DNA of 62,873 nt, taken from an uncultured bacterium. Its GTDB lineage: Bacteria; Bacillota; Clostridia; Oscillospirales; Acutalibacteraceae. The DNA lies in contig CASDTH010000012.1 in assembly GCA_949283655.1 (NCBI GenBank), positions 1 through 62,873 on the forward strand, in the 5' to 3' direction. Positions 19,560-27,924 of this stretch are shown here, one piece after another. A model generated the notes under the pieces. It was not told the origin of the DNA and made no database searches. It worked only from the letters and a program-made list of their open reading frames with translations. The translations under genes were made by a program, and so were the position numbers. Position 1 is the stretch's first letter, and the number at the start of each line of letters is the position of its first letter.

Positions 19560-20603
19560 CTAATTCTTTCGGCCGTTTGCGGCGCGCGTGCGCTTCCAAA
19601 ACCCTACAAGGCCTGTGGCTACCCAGCACAGCCCCAGCAAAGCCGCTGTGGGGAAGGGTGTACCGGAATCACCGGTGTCGGGGGAGTCTGTGTAAGGAAT
19701 GCTCTCCGATGCGGCAGGGGCGCTTTCCTCCCGCGTTGCCGTAGGGGGCGCCGGTTCCCCTGTGCTGCCGGAGGCACTGCCAAGCGGCAGGGCGAAGCGC
19801 CATGTGCCGGTGCGCGTTTGCTCCTGCTGCTGCGCCTGCAGGATCGGGCCGGATTGCCCGCCGCCGGAGAGCGGGCTGTATTGCACGGGCACAGCCTGTG
19901 GAAACCGGTGCGTGACCTGCAAGGCGATTTCTGTGAGCTCCTCTGCCGCTGTCAACACAAAACGGTCCCCTTCTTGAAGGGTGGTAACAGCGGCGCCATC
20001 CTCCCCCAGAAGCTGAACGCCGTCTTCTATATCCACAGAAATACTTCCGGTTAAATCCTCTACCGTCAGCACCTCAGAGCGGTAAAGGCCATCCTCCTGT
20101 TTTTGAAAGGCAGGATTGAGCGGCGTAATGGAGATAATGGGCGGCTGAAAGAGCGGCTCCTCTGCTGCTTGCAGCAGTGCGTCCAGATATTCTGAATGGC
20201 CGCTTGCCCTCCTGGACTCCGGCTTCCAGCCGGCCATGTAGAGCCAGATTGCCTGCTGTGTGGCCACACGCGCAGCGTTGTCAGACGCCTTGTATTTCTC
20301 CTGAAGCCCGAGTTCATCCAATGGGAATCCAGCGGCGAGAATTGCCTGAAGCCCGGCATCCTCATACTCGGCCGGCTGGAAAAGGCCTGATTCCGGTAGC
20401 GTTTCGCCGGCCAACATGCTGTAGGCTGGCGCGCCATTTGCAGAGATGCGCGGTACACTACCGGCGCCAGGCACGATGATCCTTCCATCAATGCAAACCT
20501 CTGTTTTTTCCAACGCGCCGGCGGGGGAGAGCAACAGGGAGAGCAGCAGGAGCAGGACGGCCGCCGCCCGGAGCGAAAGCTTTTTGATTTGTTTCTGAAT
20601 CAT
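19560..20603 (-). CDS. Thioester-domain (TQXA) surface adhesin with SPDTG-type sorting signal
   Basis: 347 residues. A signal peptide ends near residue 30. A Cys-Ile-Asp motif at residue 37 and TQQAIW at 115-120 are the two halves of the Cys-Gln thioester domain known from Gram-positive adhesins, which can bond covalently to host amines. A beta-rich region follows, then a Pro/Ala/Glu stalk, then the sorting-like SPDTGDS, a hydrophobic helix and a basic tail (FWKRTRAANGRKN). Sortase anchoring and covalent adhesion are inferred from the motifs. No sortase gene is in the window. Confidence 0.85.
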   Translation of the reverse strand: MIQKQIKKLSLRAAAVLLLLLSLLLSPAGALEKTEVCIDGRIIVPGAGSVPRISANGAPAYSMLAGETLPESGLFQPAEYEDAGLQAILAAGFPLDELGLQEKYKASDNAARVATQQAIWLYMAGWKPESRRASGHSEYLDALLQAAEEPLFQPPIISITPLNPAFQKQEDGLYRSEVLTVEDLTGSISVDIEDGVQLLGEDGAAVTTLQEGDRFVLTAAEELTEIALQVTHRFPQAVPVQYSPLSGGGQSGPILQAQQQEQTRTGTWRFALPLGSASGSTGEPAPPTATREESAPAASESIPYTDSPDTGDSGTPFPTAALLGLCWVATGLVGFWKRTRAANGRKN

Positions 20604-20744
20604 TTTTGACCACCATTTTTTACCGGCTCCTGATCGGCGCCGTTCCTTTCTTTTCTCTTAGCATACCCACCGGGGAAAGCGATATTTTTCCCTGTAGCTG
20701 AAAACAGCCTGCCAAATTCAACAGAAAAAATTTTGCCATCTATA

Positions 20745-20773
20745 TTGCAATAAACAGTACTGTGTGATATGCT
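20745..20773 (+). promoter_or_regulatory. Promoter and candidate operator of the PadR operon
   Basis: TTGCAA (20745-20750), 17-base spacer, TATGCT (20768-20773). The spacer contains the perfect palindrome ACAGTACTGT (20754-20763), a likely autoregulatory site for the PadR protein. That binding is inference. Confidence 0.6.
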
Positions 20774-20829
20774 GTATATGCGATAGGCCATTACATACTT
20801 TCTGATGAAAAGAAAACGAGGTGAACGGC

Positions 20830-21156
20830 TTGAATGTTCAGTTTAAAAAAGGCGCGCTTGAGCTGTGTGTGCTGACGCTGCTTCGGCAGGGTGAAAAATA
20901 TGGCTATGAACTCGCGGAGGCGATCAGCAGCGAAATCTCCATCTCAGAGGGGACGATCTACCCGATCCTGCGCCGCCTGCGCAGCGAGGGCTATTTTGAG
21001 GTGACGCTGCGGGAATCCCCGGAAGGCCCGCCGCGAAAATATTACCGGCTGACGCCCAAGGGAATCCAAACGCAGGAATCGCTTTACCGGGAATGGACGG
21101 AATTTTCACGGCAGGTCAATCACTTGATTGGAGGGGTCCAATATGACGAAGAATGA
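20830..21156 (+). CDS. PadR family transcriptional regulator
   Basis: 108 residues, short PadR type. The winged-helix signature is complete: LTLLRQGEKYGYELAEAI, ISEGTIYPILRRLRSEGYFEV and PPRKYYRLTPKG. The start is TTG 20830, six bases after GAGGTG (20818-20823); the GTG at 20821 is part of that ribosome site. PadR proteins are usually ligand-responsive repressors and here head an operon with HAAS/DUF1700 and DUF4097 genes, a common Firmicute arrangement linked to envelope stress. Confidence 0.9.
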   Translation: MNVQFKKGALELCVLTLLRQGEKYGYELAEAISSEISISEGTIYPILRRLRSEGYFEVTLRESPEGPPRKYYRLTPKGIQTQESLYREWTEFSRQVNHLIGGVQYDEE

Positions 21157-21688
21157 ATTTTTGAATGCGCTGCACCGGGCGCTTTTGTATCTCCCGGCAA
21201 AGGACCGGCAGGAGATTTTGCAGGATTATGAGGAGCATTTTGCAGCAGGGTTCGAGCAGGGCAAAACAGAGGAGGAAATTTGCCGCGCGCTGGGCGATCC
21301 GGAGGAGATTGCACAAACCTACCTGCAGCAGAGCCGGGCGGATGCGCAGGGCGCCCCCCAGCCGCCTGCGCCGCCTGAACCGCCCGTGCCAGAGAATGGA
21401 GCGCCGGCGCAGCCGCAGGCACGGGGGAGCAACGGCAGGCTGCTCTATATCGCGCTGTTTGTGCTGGAGCTTCTTTTTATCGCTCTGCCCGGTATCCCGG
21501 CGGGCGCCGCTTTGACCGGGGCAGGGGCAGCCATTTTGGCGGCAGGCATTGGCGCGGGGCTGTTTGCCTCCTCTGTGCTGTTGACGTTGTTCCTGATCTG
21601 TTTATCGCTTGCGTTTATCAGTGCAGGCGTGCTGGTAATACTGCTTATCCTCTGGAGCTTGCGCGCCTGCTACCGGAGAATGAGCTGA
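21143..21688 (+). CDS. HAAS/DUF1700 domain membrane protein
   Basis: 181 residues. The N-terminal helical HAAS/DUF1700 domain is clear (FLNALHRALLYLPAKDRQEILQDYEEHFAAGFEQGKTEEEICRALGDPEEIA, cited for its pattern: E-I-x2-Y-x2-H and G-x-P-E-E-I-A). A Pro/Gln-rich linker and two or three membrane helices follow. ATG 21143 follows GGAGGGG; longer frames start inside it. It probably works with the PadR regulator and DUF4097 protein, with which it shares an operon and no gap larger than 18 bases. Confidence 0.85.
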   Translation: MTKNEFLNALHRALLYLPAKDRQEILQDYEEHFAAGFEQGKTEEEICRALGDPEEIAQTYLQQSRADAQGAPQPPAPPEPPVPENGAPAQPQARGSNGRLLYIALFVLELLFIALPGIPAGAALTGAGAAILAAGIGAGLFASSVLLTLFLICLSLAFISAGVLVILLILWSLRACYRRMS

Positions 21689-21706
21689 GAAAGGGAGGAA
21701 TGCGTG

Positions 21707-22585
21707 ATGAAAAAAGCTTGCCTTGCTTTTGCAATTTTGTTTTTGGTATCCGCACTACTGACGGTTTGCTTCGGCGCGGCTGTCGGCGCACGGGAGCTCA
21801 AAGAGATTGCGCAGGGGAACAGCCGTGTTAACAGCTGGGTAGATTCCCTGCGGGATTGGTATGCGCAACGCTGCTGGGGCGGAGAGGAGCGCCTGCTGGA
21901 TACGACAACTCTGGAGTTTGCCGTGTCCCCACAGGAGAAGCTTCACATTGCCTTTGAAACCGCGCAGGTGCAGGTGCTCCCCTCTGAGAATGGGGCTGCG
22001 TATATACAACTCCGGTATTATGGAACGGGCGATGCACTGTCTTCTGGCCAGCTCCCCTATCTGGGGAAGGAGGGCGGTGTGCTTCACATTGGCACCCGCC
22101 TCCCGGAGGATGCGGCGGTCTCCCGTGTGGAGGCTGACATATATTTGCCACAAGAGAACTTTGATGTGCTGGAGGCGCAGGTCGACATGGGTAGCCTGAC
22201 GGTAGAAGGGCTGCGCTGCAAGGCGGTGGAGGCTAACGTCCAGGTGGGAGACATATCTTTCCGCAACTGCCTGGTGGATCGTGCAGAGCTGACGGCGGAT
22301 ACAGGAAATCTCGCCTGGGAGGGCGGAAACCTCGCAGCGGGATCCCTCTCCATGCATGCCGGGGTGGGAGATATCCGCCTGGAATGGCCAAAGAGTATGG
22401 ACTTCCAGCTGCGCTATGAGATTGGAATGGGGGAACTTCAAAACGCATTTGGTCAGGCGGACTCCAGCGTGCCTGAAGGGCCGGCGCTCTCCTCCAGCGG
22501 GACGTTTTCCTACGGGGAGGCAGGCTGCACGATGGAGATGACCACCTCCGCCGGCAATATTATCCTTTCATCAATCATCAGCTGA
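21707..22585 (+). CDS. DUF4097 beta-repeat envelope protein
   Basis: 292 residues. One N-terminal membrane helix (about 5-25), then a right-handed beta-helix type repeat domain: TLEFAVSPQEKLHIAFETAQVQ, LEAQVDMGSLTVEGLRCKAVEANVQVGDISFRNC, LTADTGNLAWEGGNL, with the regular V-x-V-G-D-I rhythm of DUF4097/DUF4098. It would face the outside of the cell. It is the third gene of the PadR operon. Molecular function in this family is unknown. Confidence 0.85.
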   Translation: MKKACLAFAILFLVSALLTVCFGAAVGARELKEIAQGNSRVNSWVDSLRDWYAQRCWGGEERLLDTTTLEFAVSPQEKLHIAFETAQVQVLPSENGAAYIQLRYYGTGDALSSGQLPYLGKEGGVLHIGTRLPEDAAVSRVEADIYLPQENFDVLEAQVDMGSLTVEGLRCKAVEANVQVGDISFRNCLVDRAELTADTGNLAWEGGNLAAGSLSMHAGVGDIRLEWPKSMDFQLRYEIGMGELQNAFGQADSSVPEGPALSSSGTFSYGEAGCTMEMTTSAGNIILSSIIS

Positions 22586-22845
22586 GGGCTGAAGAAAGCC
22601 AGGCCGTTTACAGGAATAAACGGGACCAATCCAACATATGTTAAGGAATATGCCGGAGCAGCCTTCCTGAAGCCGGGAAACCGCTGATGAAATGGCGCCT
22701 GAAGGCCCGGCGCGCTCGATGGTGAATGGTTTGACAACATTTCTGTGTTAAAAAGCTTGAAATACAACCGTATGGAGACGCTTTTCCCCGGAAATGCCGC
22801 AAACCCGGATCGCCAGCTGCGCGCCGTTTTTCATCCGCGTTTATC
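22586..22845. other. Intergenic; a hairpin but no gene seen
   Basis: An imperfect hairpin GCCGTTTA/TAAACGGG lies near 22601-22622 without a strong T tract; it may weakly terminate the PadR operon. The rest of the stretch holds no supported frame. Confidence 0.4.
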
Positions 22846-22874
22846 TTGACTTTTCGGGAGGGCTGCGTTATATT
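22846..22874 (+). promoter_or_regulatory. Promoter of the iron alcohol dehydrogenase gene
   Basis: TTGACT (22846-22851), 17-base spacer, TATATT (22869-22874). It leaves a leader of about 115 bases. Confidence 0.75.
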
Positions 22875-22997
22875 GCGCTATATATCCGCATCCATGCGCG
22901 GAGGAGCAGCTAACTGCCCGGCGGCTATGTTCGCGTGGGGAGAGCGGTGCTTTTGCCGCGCATGGCTGCGGTTATTGTGGAGAAAGAAGGGGTTTTG

Positions 22998-24167
22998 ATG
23001 CCGTATACGTTTTATCTACCTACGAAATTGCTGTACGGGGCGGGTAGCCTGAAGCAGCTGGGCGGCTGCGCATTACCCGGGCGCAAGGCGCTGCTGGTGA
23101 CCTCATCCGGTCAGTCTGTCAAAAAATTCGGCTATCTGGAGCGCGTGCAGGAGCAGCTCCTGCGCGCGGGTGTGCAGGCAGCCGTTTATGACCGGATCAC
23201 ACCGAACCCAACGAAGGCCGAGGTGATGGCGGGGGCCGCGCTCTGCCAGGAGCAGGGGTGCGACCTTGTGGTGGGCCTGGGCGGAGGCAGCAGCATAGAT
23301 GCGGCGAAGGCGATTGCCGTGATGGCGCGCAACCCGGGCGATTATTGGGACTATGTCTCCGGTGGCACCGGCCGGGGCAAGCCTGTGCCTAACGCGCCGC
23401 TTCCGGTCGTTGCGATCACGACAACGGCGGGCACCGGCTCGGAGGCGGACCCCTGGACGGTCACGACCAATGAGGAGACGCGTGAAAAAATTGGCTTCGG
23501 CTATGAAAAAACCTTCCCTGTGCTATCGGTGATTGACCCGGAGCTGATGGTGTCCGTCCCGCCTAGGTTGACAGCATATCAGGGATTTGATGCGCTGTTC
23601 CATAGCACGGAGGGGTATTTGAACCGATCGGCCAGCCCGATGAGCGACCTGCTGGCGTTGGAGGCGGTGCGGCTGATTGGCAAAAGCCTCCCTCATGCGG
23701 TACGTGAGGGCTCCGATTTGCAGGCGCGCGGGGATGTGGCGCTGGCAAACACGCTCTCCGGCATGGTGGAAACGCTTTCCGGCTGCATTTCGGAGCATTC
23801 GATCGCTCATGCGATGAGTGCTTTCCACCCCAAGCTCCCGCATGGCGCGGCCCTGACGGCAATCAGTGTTGCATATTACACAAGGCTCATCCGCCTGGGG
23901 GTGGATGTGGAGCGCATGATCGCACTGGCGCGTGCGCTCGGCAAGACGGATGCGGACCGGCCGGAGGACTTCCTCACTGCGCTGGAGGCGTTGCAGAAGG
24001 AGTGCAGCGTGAACGGGTTGGCACTCTCCTCCTTTGGGCTTTCCCCCGAGGAGTTCCCAGAGCTTGCGCACAACGCGAGAGAGACGATGGGAAGCCTATT
24101 TGAAGCGGACCCGGTGGCCGTCAGCGACAGCGATGTGATGGAGATTTTATCGGACGCCTTCTGCTGA
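22998..24167 (+). CDS. Iron-containing alcohol dehydrogenase
   Basis: 389 residues, group III metal-dependent dehydrogenase. NAD(P)-binding GLGGGSSIDAAKAIAVM lies near residues 92-108; metal ligands are in the TAYQGFDALFHSTEGYLN and CISEHSIAHAMSAFHPKLPHG blocks. It closely follows the butanol dehydrogenase/YugJ-type pattern and should interconvert aldehydes and alcohols. ATG 22998 has AAGAAGGGG upstream and gives the canonical YTFYLPTKLLYGAGSL start. No aldehyde dehydrogenase is adjacent, so the substrate is open. Confidence 0.94.
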   Translation: MPYTFYLPTKLLYGAGSLKQLGGCALPGRKALLVTSSGQSVKKFGYLERVQEQLLRAGVQAAVYDRITPNPTKAEVMAGAALCQEQGCDLVVGLGGGSSIDAAKAIAVMARNPGDYWDYVSGGTGRGKPVPNAPLPVVAITTTAGTGSEADPWTVTTNEETREKIGFGYEKTFPVLSVIDPELMVSVPPRLTAYQGFDALFHSTEGYLNRSASPMSDLLALEAVRLIGKSLPHAVREGSDLQARGDVALANTLSGMVETLSGCISEHSIAHAMSAFHPKLPHGAALTAISVAYYTRLIRLGVDVERMIALARALGKTDADRPEDFLTALEALQKECSVNGLALSSFGLSPEEFPELAHNARETMGSLFEADPVAVSDSDVMEILSDAFC

Positions 24168-24293
24168 GGTGTTTTTAAAACAAAAATAAAAAAGCGGAGC
24201 AGTTCCGGTGCATGGCGGGGCGCACCGGGGCTGTGGCCGTGGATTGAGAGCCCGATGAACCCGGGCTTTGAGGGAACCGAGGGGAGAAGAGAG

Positions 24294-25175
24294 ATGAACT
24301 ATGGCCTGTCCACCACGATGAGTGGAGTAGACTGCTATCTGGATCGCTTGCCGGCCTGTAAGCGGGCTGGGATTGCGTACCTGGAGCTGTGCCTGCGGGA
24401 GGATTACGAGATGGAGGCATCGCTCTATGCGGATTGCATGGAGACTGTCCATCAGGCGGGGATGACCGTTTTCTCCGTGCATTTGCCGTTTGGGCGCAGC
24501 GTGACGCCCGCCTGCATAGAAGAGGAGCAGCGGCTGGCACATGTGGAGGCGGTCAAGCGCTTCATTGGCTTGACTGAAAGTTCAGGCGCGCGGGTTTATG
24601 TGATCCATGGCTCCCATGAGCCGGTTGGGGAGGGGGAGCGGATCATGCTGCTGGAGAGCGCCGCAAAATCCCTGCGGGAGCTGGTGGAATACATGCAGCC
24701 GCTTGGCCTGACGCTTGCGCTGGAGAATTTGCCGCGCACCTGCCTTGGCAATACGCCGGAGGAGATCCGTTGGTTGCTCAAGCGCGTGCCAGGTCTGCGG
24801 CTGTGTTTTGATACCAACCATTTTACGGCCTTGGCGCCGAATGTTCGCCTGCGCCGGCTACAGCGTCTGATCCCCTCTCTGCGGGTGAAGTGGAACCCGG
24901 TGCGGGCGGATGGCGTGCAATATGCGCGGGACTTTGCACCGCAGATTATAACGTTACATATTTCGGACTATGATGGGATTGATGAATGCCATTGGATGCC
25001 CGGGCAGGGAATCGTAGACTTTGCGGGCATCCACACTGCGCTCATTCGGGCGGGCTTTGATGCCCCGATCCTCTTTGAGCCGAACGAGCGCTGCAAAGGG
25101 CGGAAAACAACGGCGGCCCGGCTGATCAGAGGCTATGAAAAAGCGGCTGGGATTTCAGAGCAACGTGGCGAATGA
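24294..25175 (+). CDS. Sugar phosphate isomerase/epimerase (xylose isomerase-like TIM barrel)
   Basis: 293 residues. AP-endonuclease-2/IolE-type barrel with metal-site pattern: YLELCLRE, FSVHLPFG, VYVIHGSHEP, LALENLP, LCFDTNHFT, ITLHISDYDG and ILFEPN. It probably isomerises or epimerises a keto-sugar using a divalent metal. ATG 24294 is chosen from the GGGGAGAAG just upstream. It stands between the alcohol dehydrogenase and a terminator; the substrate is unknown. Confidence 0.85.
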   Translation: MNYGLSTTMSGVDCYLDRLPACKRAGIAYLELCLREDYEMEASLYADCMETVHQAGMTVFSVHLPFGRSVTPACIEEEQRLAHVEAVKRFIGLTESSGARVYVIHGSHEPVGEGERIMLLESAAKSLRELVEYMQPLGLTLALENLPRTCLGNTPEEIRWLLKRVPGLRLCFDTNHFTALAPNVRLRRLQRLIPSLRVKWNPVRADGVQYARDFAPQIITLHISDYDGIDECHWMPGQGIVDFAGIHTALIRAGFDAPILFEPNERCKGRKTTAARLIRGYEKAAGISEQRGE

Positions 25176-25187
25176 GAGAAAACAGGC

Positions 25188-25244
25188 GCCTATGTTACAG
25201 AAGTAGCCTGATGGCTTTTCTGTGGCATAGGCATTTTGTCTTTT
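25188..25244 (+). terminator. Terminator of the sugar isomerase gene
   Basis: GCCTATG (25188-25194) pairs with CATAGGC (25226-25232), extended inward by ACAGAA/TTCTGT, then ATTTTGTCTTTT. Confidence 0.82.
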
Positions 25245-25321
25245 GTAGACGGGTTTAGAAAAATCGCCGCCTATTTTGTGGACGGGGACCGGGCAGATGG
25301 TATATAATAATAAAACACAAA

Positions 25322-25386
25322 CATCAGTGCGCAGGAGCATTTCGGCCACAGCGCTGAAAACCGGTGTGGCCCCTGGGCGTTGATGC
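25322..25386 (-). repeat. Repeat family 2, shortened copy C, probably also a terminator
   Basis: Outer arms CATCAGTGCGCAGG and CCTGGGCGTTGATG pair over 13 of 14 positions. The inner stem GGCCACA/TGTGGCC holds the family block CGGTTTTCAGCGC. Copies A and B have an internal domain of more than 100 bases in place of this short loop. On the minus strand it lies directly after the M14 peptidase gene and is followed by TTTGTGTTTTATTATTAT, so it could terminate that transcript. Confidence 0.65.
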
Positions 25387-25397
25387 GGGCTTGCAGC

Positions 25398-26306
25398 CTA
25401 CATCAGCGCGGCGAGCAGGAGGGTATCCTCTAGCCGCGCATAGATGCCCTCAAAATCTGAAAGGGGGAGCGGGTTTTCCCCTTTGCCGATTTCAAAGGTG
25501 AAGGCTGGCCGGGCAAAGGCATCGATAAACCAATCCTTAAAGCCCCCGTGGCTGGCGAGCCCGCCGTTTTCCACCAGCTGGTAGCCGCTGGAGGCGGCAA
25601 AAATTTTGGCCATCATCCTGCCGCGCTCCGGCGTGCGTTCCCCATATTCCCAAAAAATTTCTTCCCCCTGGCTGTGGATGGCCAGCGCATGGCGGAAGAC
25701 ATGGCGCTGGCACAGGCGGATGAGCGATTGGGTTTCCGGCTCGCTCCCCGGCGCATTTCCGCCGTATTGGCGGGGAGCTGGGCCTGTAATGCCGGCCTGA
25801 CGCTCCATCTCGTGCAGGGCCTCCCACCCTGCGGGGAAGTTGTGGTTAATATCTACGCCGCGGGCGTTGGCGTTCCAACGGCTGAAATCCCCTTGGCTGA
25901 TTTGGATTGCCTGCGCCTGAAAAATACCCGCGCCCTGTGCGCCATGCAGCGCGATCTGGATGCCATCCGGGTTGACGCAGGGGAGGATGGCAATCCCGCG
26001 CCCGCACAGAGCATCCCGCACTGGGATGGAGGGAAGCTCCGCCCCCTCCCATAGGGCGGCGGCTGTGCGCTCAAAAAAACGCAGCAACAAAAGCGGCGTC
26101 ATCCATTCCTGCCCATGAAAGCCGCCTGCATAGAGCACCGGGCTTTCCATAGGGCCGATGGTGAGCATATAAAGGGTGCGCCCGGCAAGACTCCGCCCGC
26201 AGGCGCGAAGCTTCGCCTGGGGAAAACGCCGCTTGAGCGCCTCTAGCATGGCGCGCATTGTTTCGTAATCGGGCGGTACCGCCCGGACAATCTGCTCCAA
26301 ACACAT
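25398..26306 (-). CDS. M14 family zinc carboxypeptidase
   Basis: About 300 residues. Zinc ligands are in GGFHGQEW (H and E) and LAIHSQGEE (H); the catalytic Glu is in FTFEIGKGENPLP; NINHNFPAGW and the substrate Arg region are in place. Gamma-D-glutamyl-diamino acid peptidases of the spore-cortex or wall-recycling type have this size, so peptidoglycan peptides are the likely substrate. No signal peptide, so cytoplasmic. ATG 26306 touches its GGGAGGG; TTG 26300, six bases after GGGAGG, may be the true start. Confidence 0.88.
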   Translation of the reverse strand: MCLEQIVRAVPPDYETMRAMLEALKRRFPQAKLRACGRSLAGRTLYMLTIGPMESPVLYAGGFHGQEWMTPLLLLRFFERTAAALWEGAELPSIPVRDALCGRGIAILPCVNPDGIQIALHGAQGAGIFQAQAIQISQGDFSRWNANARGVDINHNFPAGWEALHEMERQAGITGPAPRQYGGNAPGSEPETQSLIRLCQRHVFRHALAIHSQGEEIFWEYGERTPERGRMMAKIFAASSGYQLVENGGLASHGGFKDWFIDAFARPAFTFEIGKGENPLPLSDFEGIYARLEDTLLLAALM

Positions 26307-26405
26307 CCCTCCCGTTTGTCAGGCCGGTGGCGCCGGGCCTTTACCATACCAATATGCCGCGCGGTTCGCGATGATGCCCCGCACATTAAGAAAGGATTTG
26401 ATCGG

Positions 26406-26957
26406 ATGGATTTAACAGAAAAAACACTGAAAAAGCAGGTGATTTATACCGGCCGGATCATTACCGTGCGCAATGATACTGCTTTGCTGCCCAACGGCCA
26501 AAAAGCCGCGCGCGAGGTGGTGGAGCACCCCGGCGGGGTGACGGTGGCAGCCTTGACGCCGGAGAGAGAGCTGCTGTTTGTGCGGCAATTTCGCTACCCT
26601 TATGGGGAAGAGCTGCTCGAGTTGCCCGCAGGGAAGCTTGAGTGCGGCGAGGACCCACTGGAGAGCGGGAAGCGCGAGCTGCGGGAGGAGACGGGCGCGA
26701 CAGCGAGCACTTTTTGCGCGATCGGCAAGTTTTACCCTACGCCTGGCTATTGCGGGGAGATCATCCATATGTATTACGCCTCGGGCCTGACCTTTGGCGA
26801 GCAGGAGCTGGATGCGGATGAGTTTCTCACCGTGCAGCGTATCCCCCTGGAGGAGGCGGTGCGCATGGTGCTTGACAACCGGCTGCGTGACGGCAAAACA
26901 CAGGCCGCTGTTTTAAAGGTAGCGATGCTGCTGCAAAATGGCGAACTGGAAGCGTAA
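26406..26957 (+). CDS. NUDIX hydrolase, ADP-ribose pyrophosphatase type
   Basis: 183 residues. The Nudix box GKLECGEDPLESGKRELREETGA is complete (G-x5-E-x7-R-E-x2-E-E-x-G) near residues 77-99, and the upstream HPGGVTVAALT and QFRYPYGEELLELPAG are typical of NudF/ADP-sugar pyrophosphatases. It cleaves ADP-ribose or a similar nucleoside diphosphate. ATG 26406 lies nine bases after AGAAAGGA. It may start the plus-strand run through ybaK, fur and the phosphoesterase. Confidence 0.92.
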   Translation: MDLTEKTLKKQVIYTGRIITVRNDTALLPNGQKAAREVVEHPGGVTVAALTPERELLFVRQFRYPYGEELLELPAGKLECGEDPLESGKRELREETGATASTFCAIGKFYPTPGYCGEIIHMYYASGLTFGEQELDADEFLTVQRIPLEEAVRMVLDNRLRDGKTQAAVLKVAMLLQNGELEA

Positions 26958-27012
26958 GTGAAATGAAAATTATCAGAGAGGAAGGGAGCGGGCTTGCAGG
27001 CCTGCGAAAGAA

Positions 27013-27498
27013 ATGGCGATTGAAAGCGTAAAAGTATTTTTGAAGGAGCGCGGCATGGAGGGGAGAATTCATGAATTTGATTCCTCCAGCGCGACAGTGG
27101 CGCTAGCAGCCGAAGCGCTGGGAACCCAGCCCGCGCGGATTGCAAAAACGCTCTCCTTTGCGAATGGGGATGCCTGCATCCTGATTGTGGCGGCGGGGGA
27201 CGCCAAGATTGATAACCGGAAGTTCAAAGATCTTTTCGGAAGAAAGGCCTCCATGCTTCCCCCGGAGGAGGTGCTGCGGCTGACCGGCCACGCCGTGGGC
27301 GGTGTGTGCCCGTTTGCCCTTCCGGAGGGGACGGCGCAGGTGTATACGGATATTTCCCTCCAGCGGTTTGAAACGGTTTACCCTGCTGCGGGCAGCTCCA
27401 ACAGTGCGGTTGAGCTCTCCTGTGAGGAGCTATTTGCGCTCTCCGGCAGCTGCGGTTGGGTCGACGTATGCAAGGGTTGGCAGGAGGAAACCACATAA
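27013..27498 (+). CDS. YbaK/EbsC family aminoacyl-tRNA deacylase
   Basis: 161 residues, one YbaK/ProX editing domain. Family features are IAKTLSFANGDACILIVAAGDAKIDNRKFKDLFG (with the catalytic-site Lys and K-x-D-N-R-K pattern), EVLRLTGHAVGGVCPFALP and the terminal SNSAVELSCEELF. These free-standing proteins hydrolyse mischarged tRNA such as Cys- or Ala-tRNA(Pro). It is followed after 15 bases by the Fur gene, probably in one operon. Confidence 0.92.
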   Translation: MAIESVKVFLKERGMEGRIHEFDSSSATVALAAEALGTQPARIAKTLSFANGDACILIVAAGDAKIDNRKFKDLFGRKASMLPPEEVLRLTGHAVGGVCPFALPEGTAQVYTDISLQRFETVYPAAGSSNSAVELSCEELFALSGSCGWVDVCKGWQEETT

Positions 27499-27513
27499 AA
27501 AGGCGGTGATTTT

Positions 27514-27924
27514 ATGCAGCGGCAGACGCCGCAGCGCAGGGCTGTGCTCGCCGCTGTGAGTGCGGCGAAGGCGCCGCTTACGGCGGAGCAAGTTTACAGT
27601 GCGGCTGTGTGCGCCTTTCCGCATCTGGCGCTGACTACGGTTTACCGCAGCCTGGACGCCTATGTGGAAGCGGGGCTCATGCGGCGCAGCATCTATGACG
27701 ACGGGATTGCCCGCTATGAAATTGCGGCGGAGCACCGGCATTTTTTGACCTGCACCATCTGCAAAAAGAGCGTGCCGCTCTCTGTTTGTCCGTTTGAGCA
27801 GCTGGAGGAGCAGCTGGTGCGGGAAACCGGGTTTCAAATCTCCGGCCACCGGATGGAATTCTTTGGAGTCTGCCCGGAATGCGCCGGAAAACAAGCGCAA
27901 AAAAAGCAGGAGGATGACGAATGA
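27514..27924 (+). CDS. Fur family metal-responsive regulator
   Basis: 136 residues. The winged helix is TPQRRAVLAAVSAAKAPLTAEQVY with the recognition LALTTVYRSLDAYVEAGL; the dimer domain has HRHFLTC, CTIC and the C-terminal CPEC, the two CxxC pairs that hold structural zinc. The missing classical HHHDH-type cluster (only AEHRHFL remains) leaves Zur, PerR or Fur undecided. It overlaps the next gene by four bases (ATGA), so it is translationally coupled to a phosphoesterase. Confidence 0.9.
   Translation: MQRQTPQRRAVLAAVSAAKAPLTAEQVYSAAVCAFPHLALTTVYRSLDAYVEAGLMRRSIYDDGIARYEIAAEHRHFLTCTICKKSVPLSVCPFEQLEEQLVRETGFQISGHRMEFFGVCPECAGKQAQKKQEDDE

Noticed and set aside
25275..25308. Promoter before the short family 2 copy
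   Set aside because: TTGTGG and TATAAT are separated by 21 bases, too far for a sigma-A promoter, and no gene follows on that strand.
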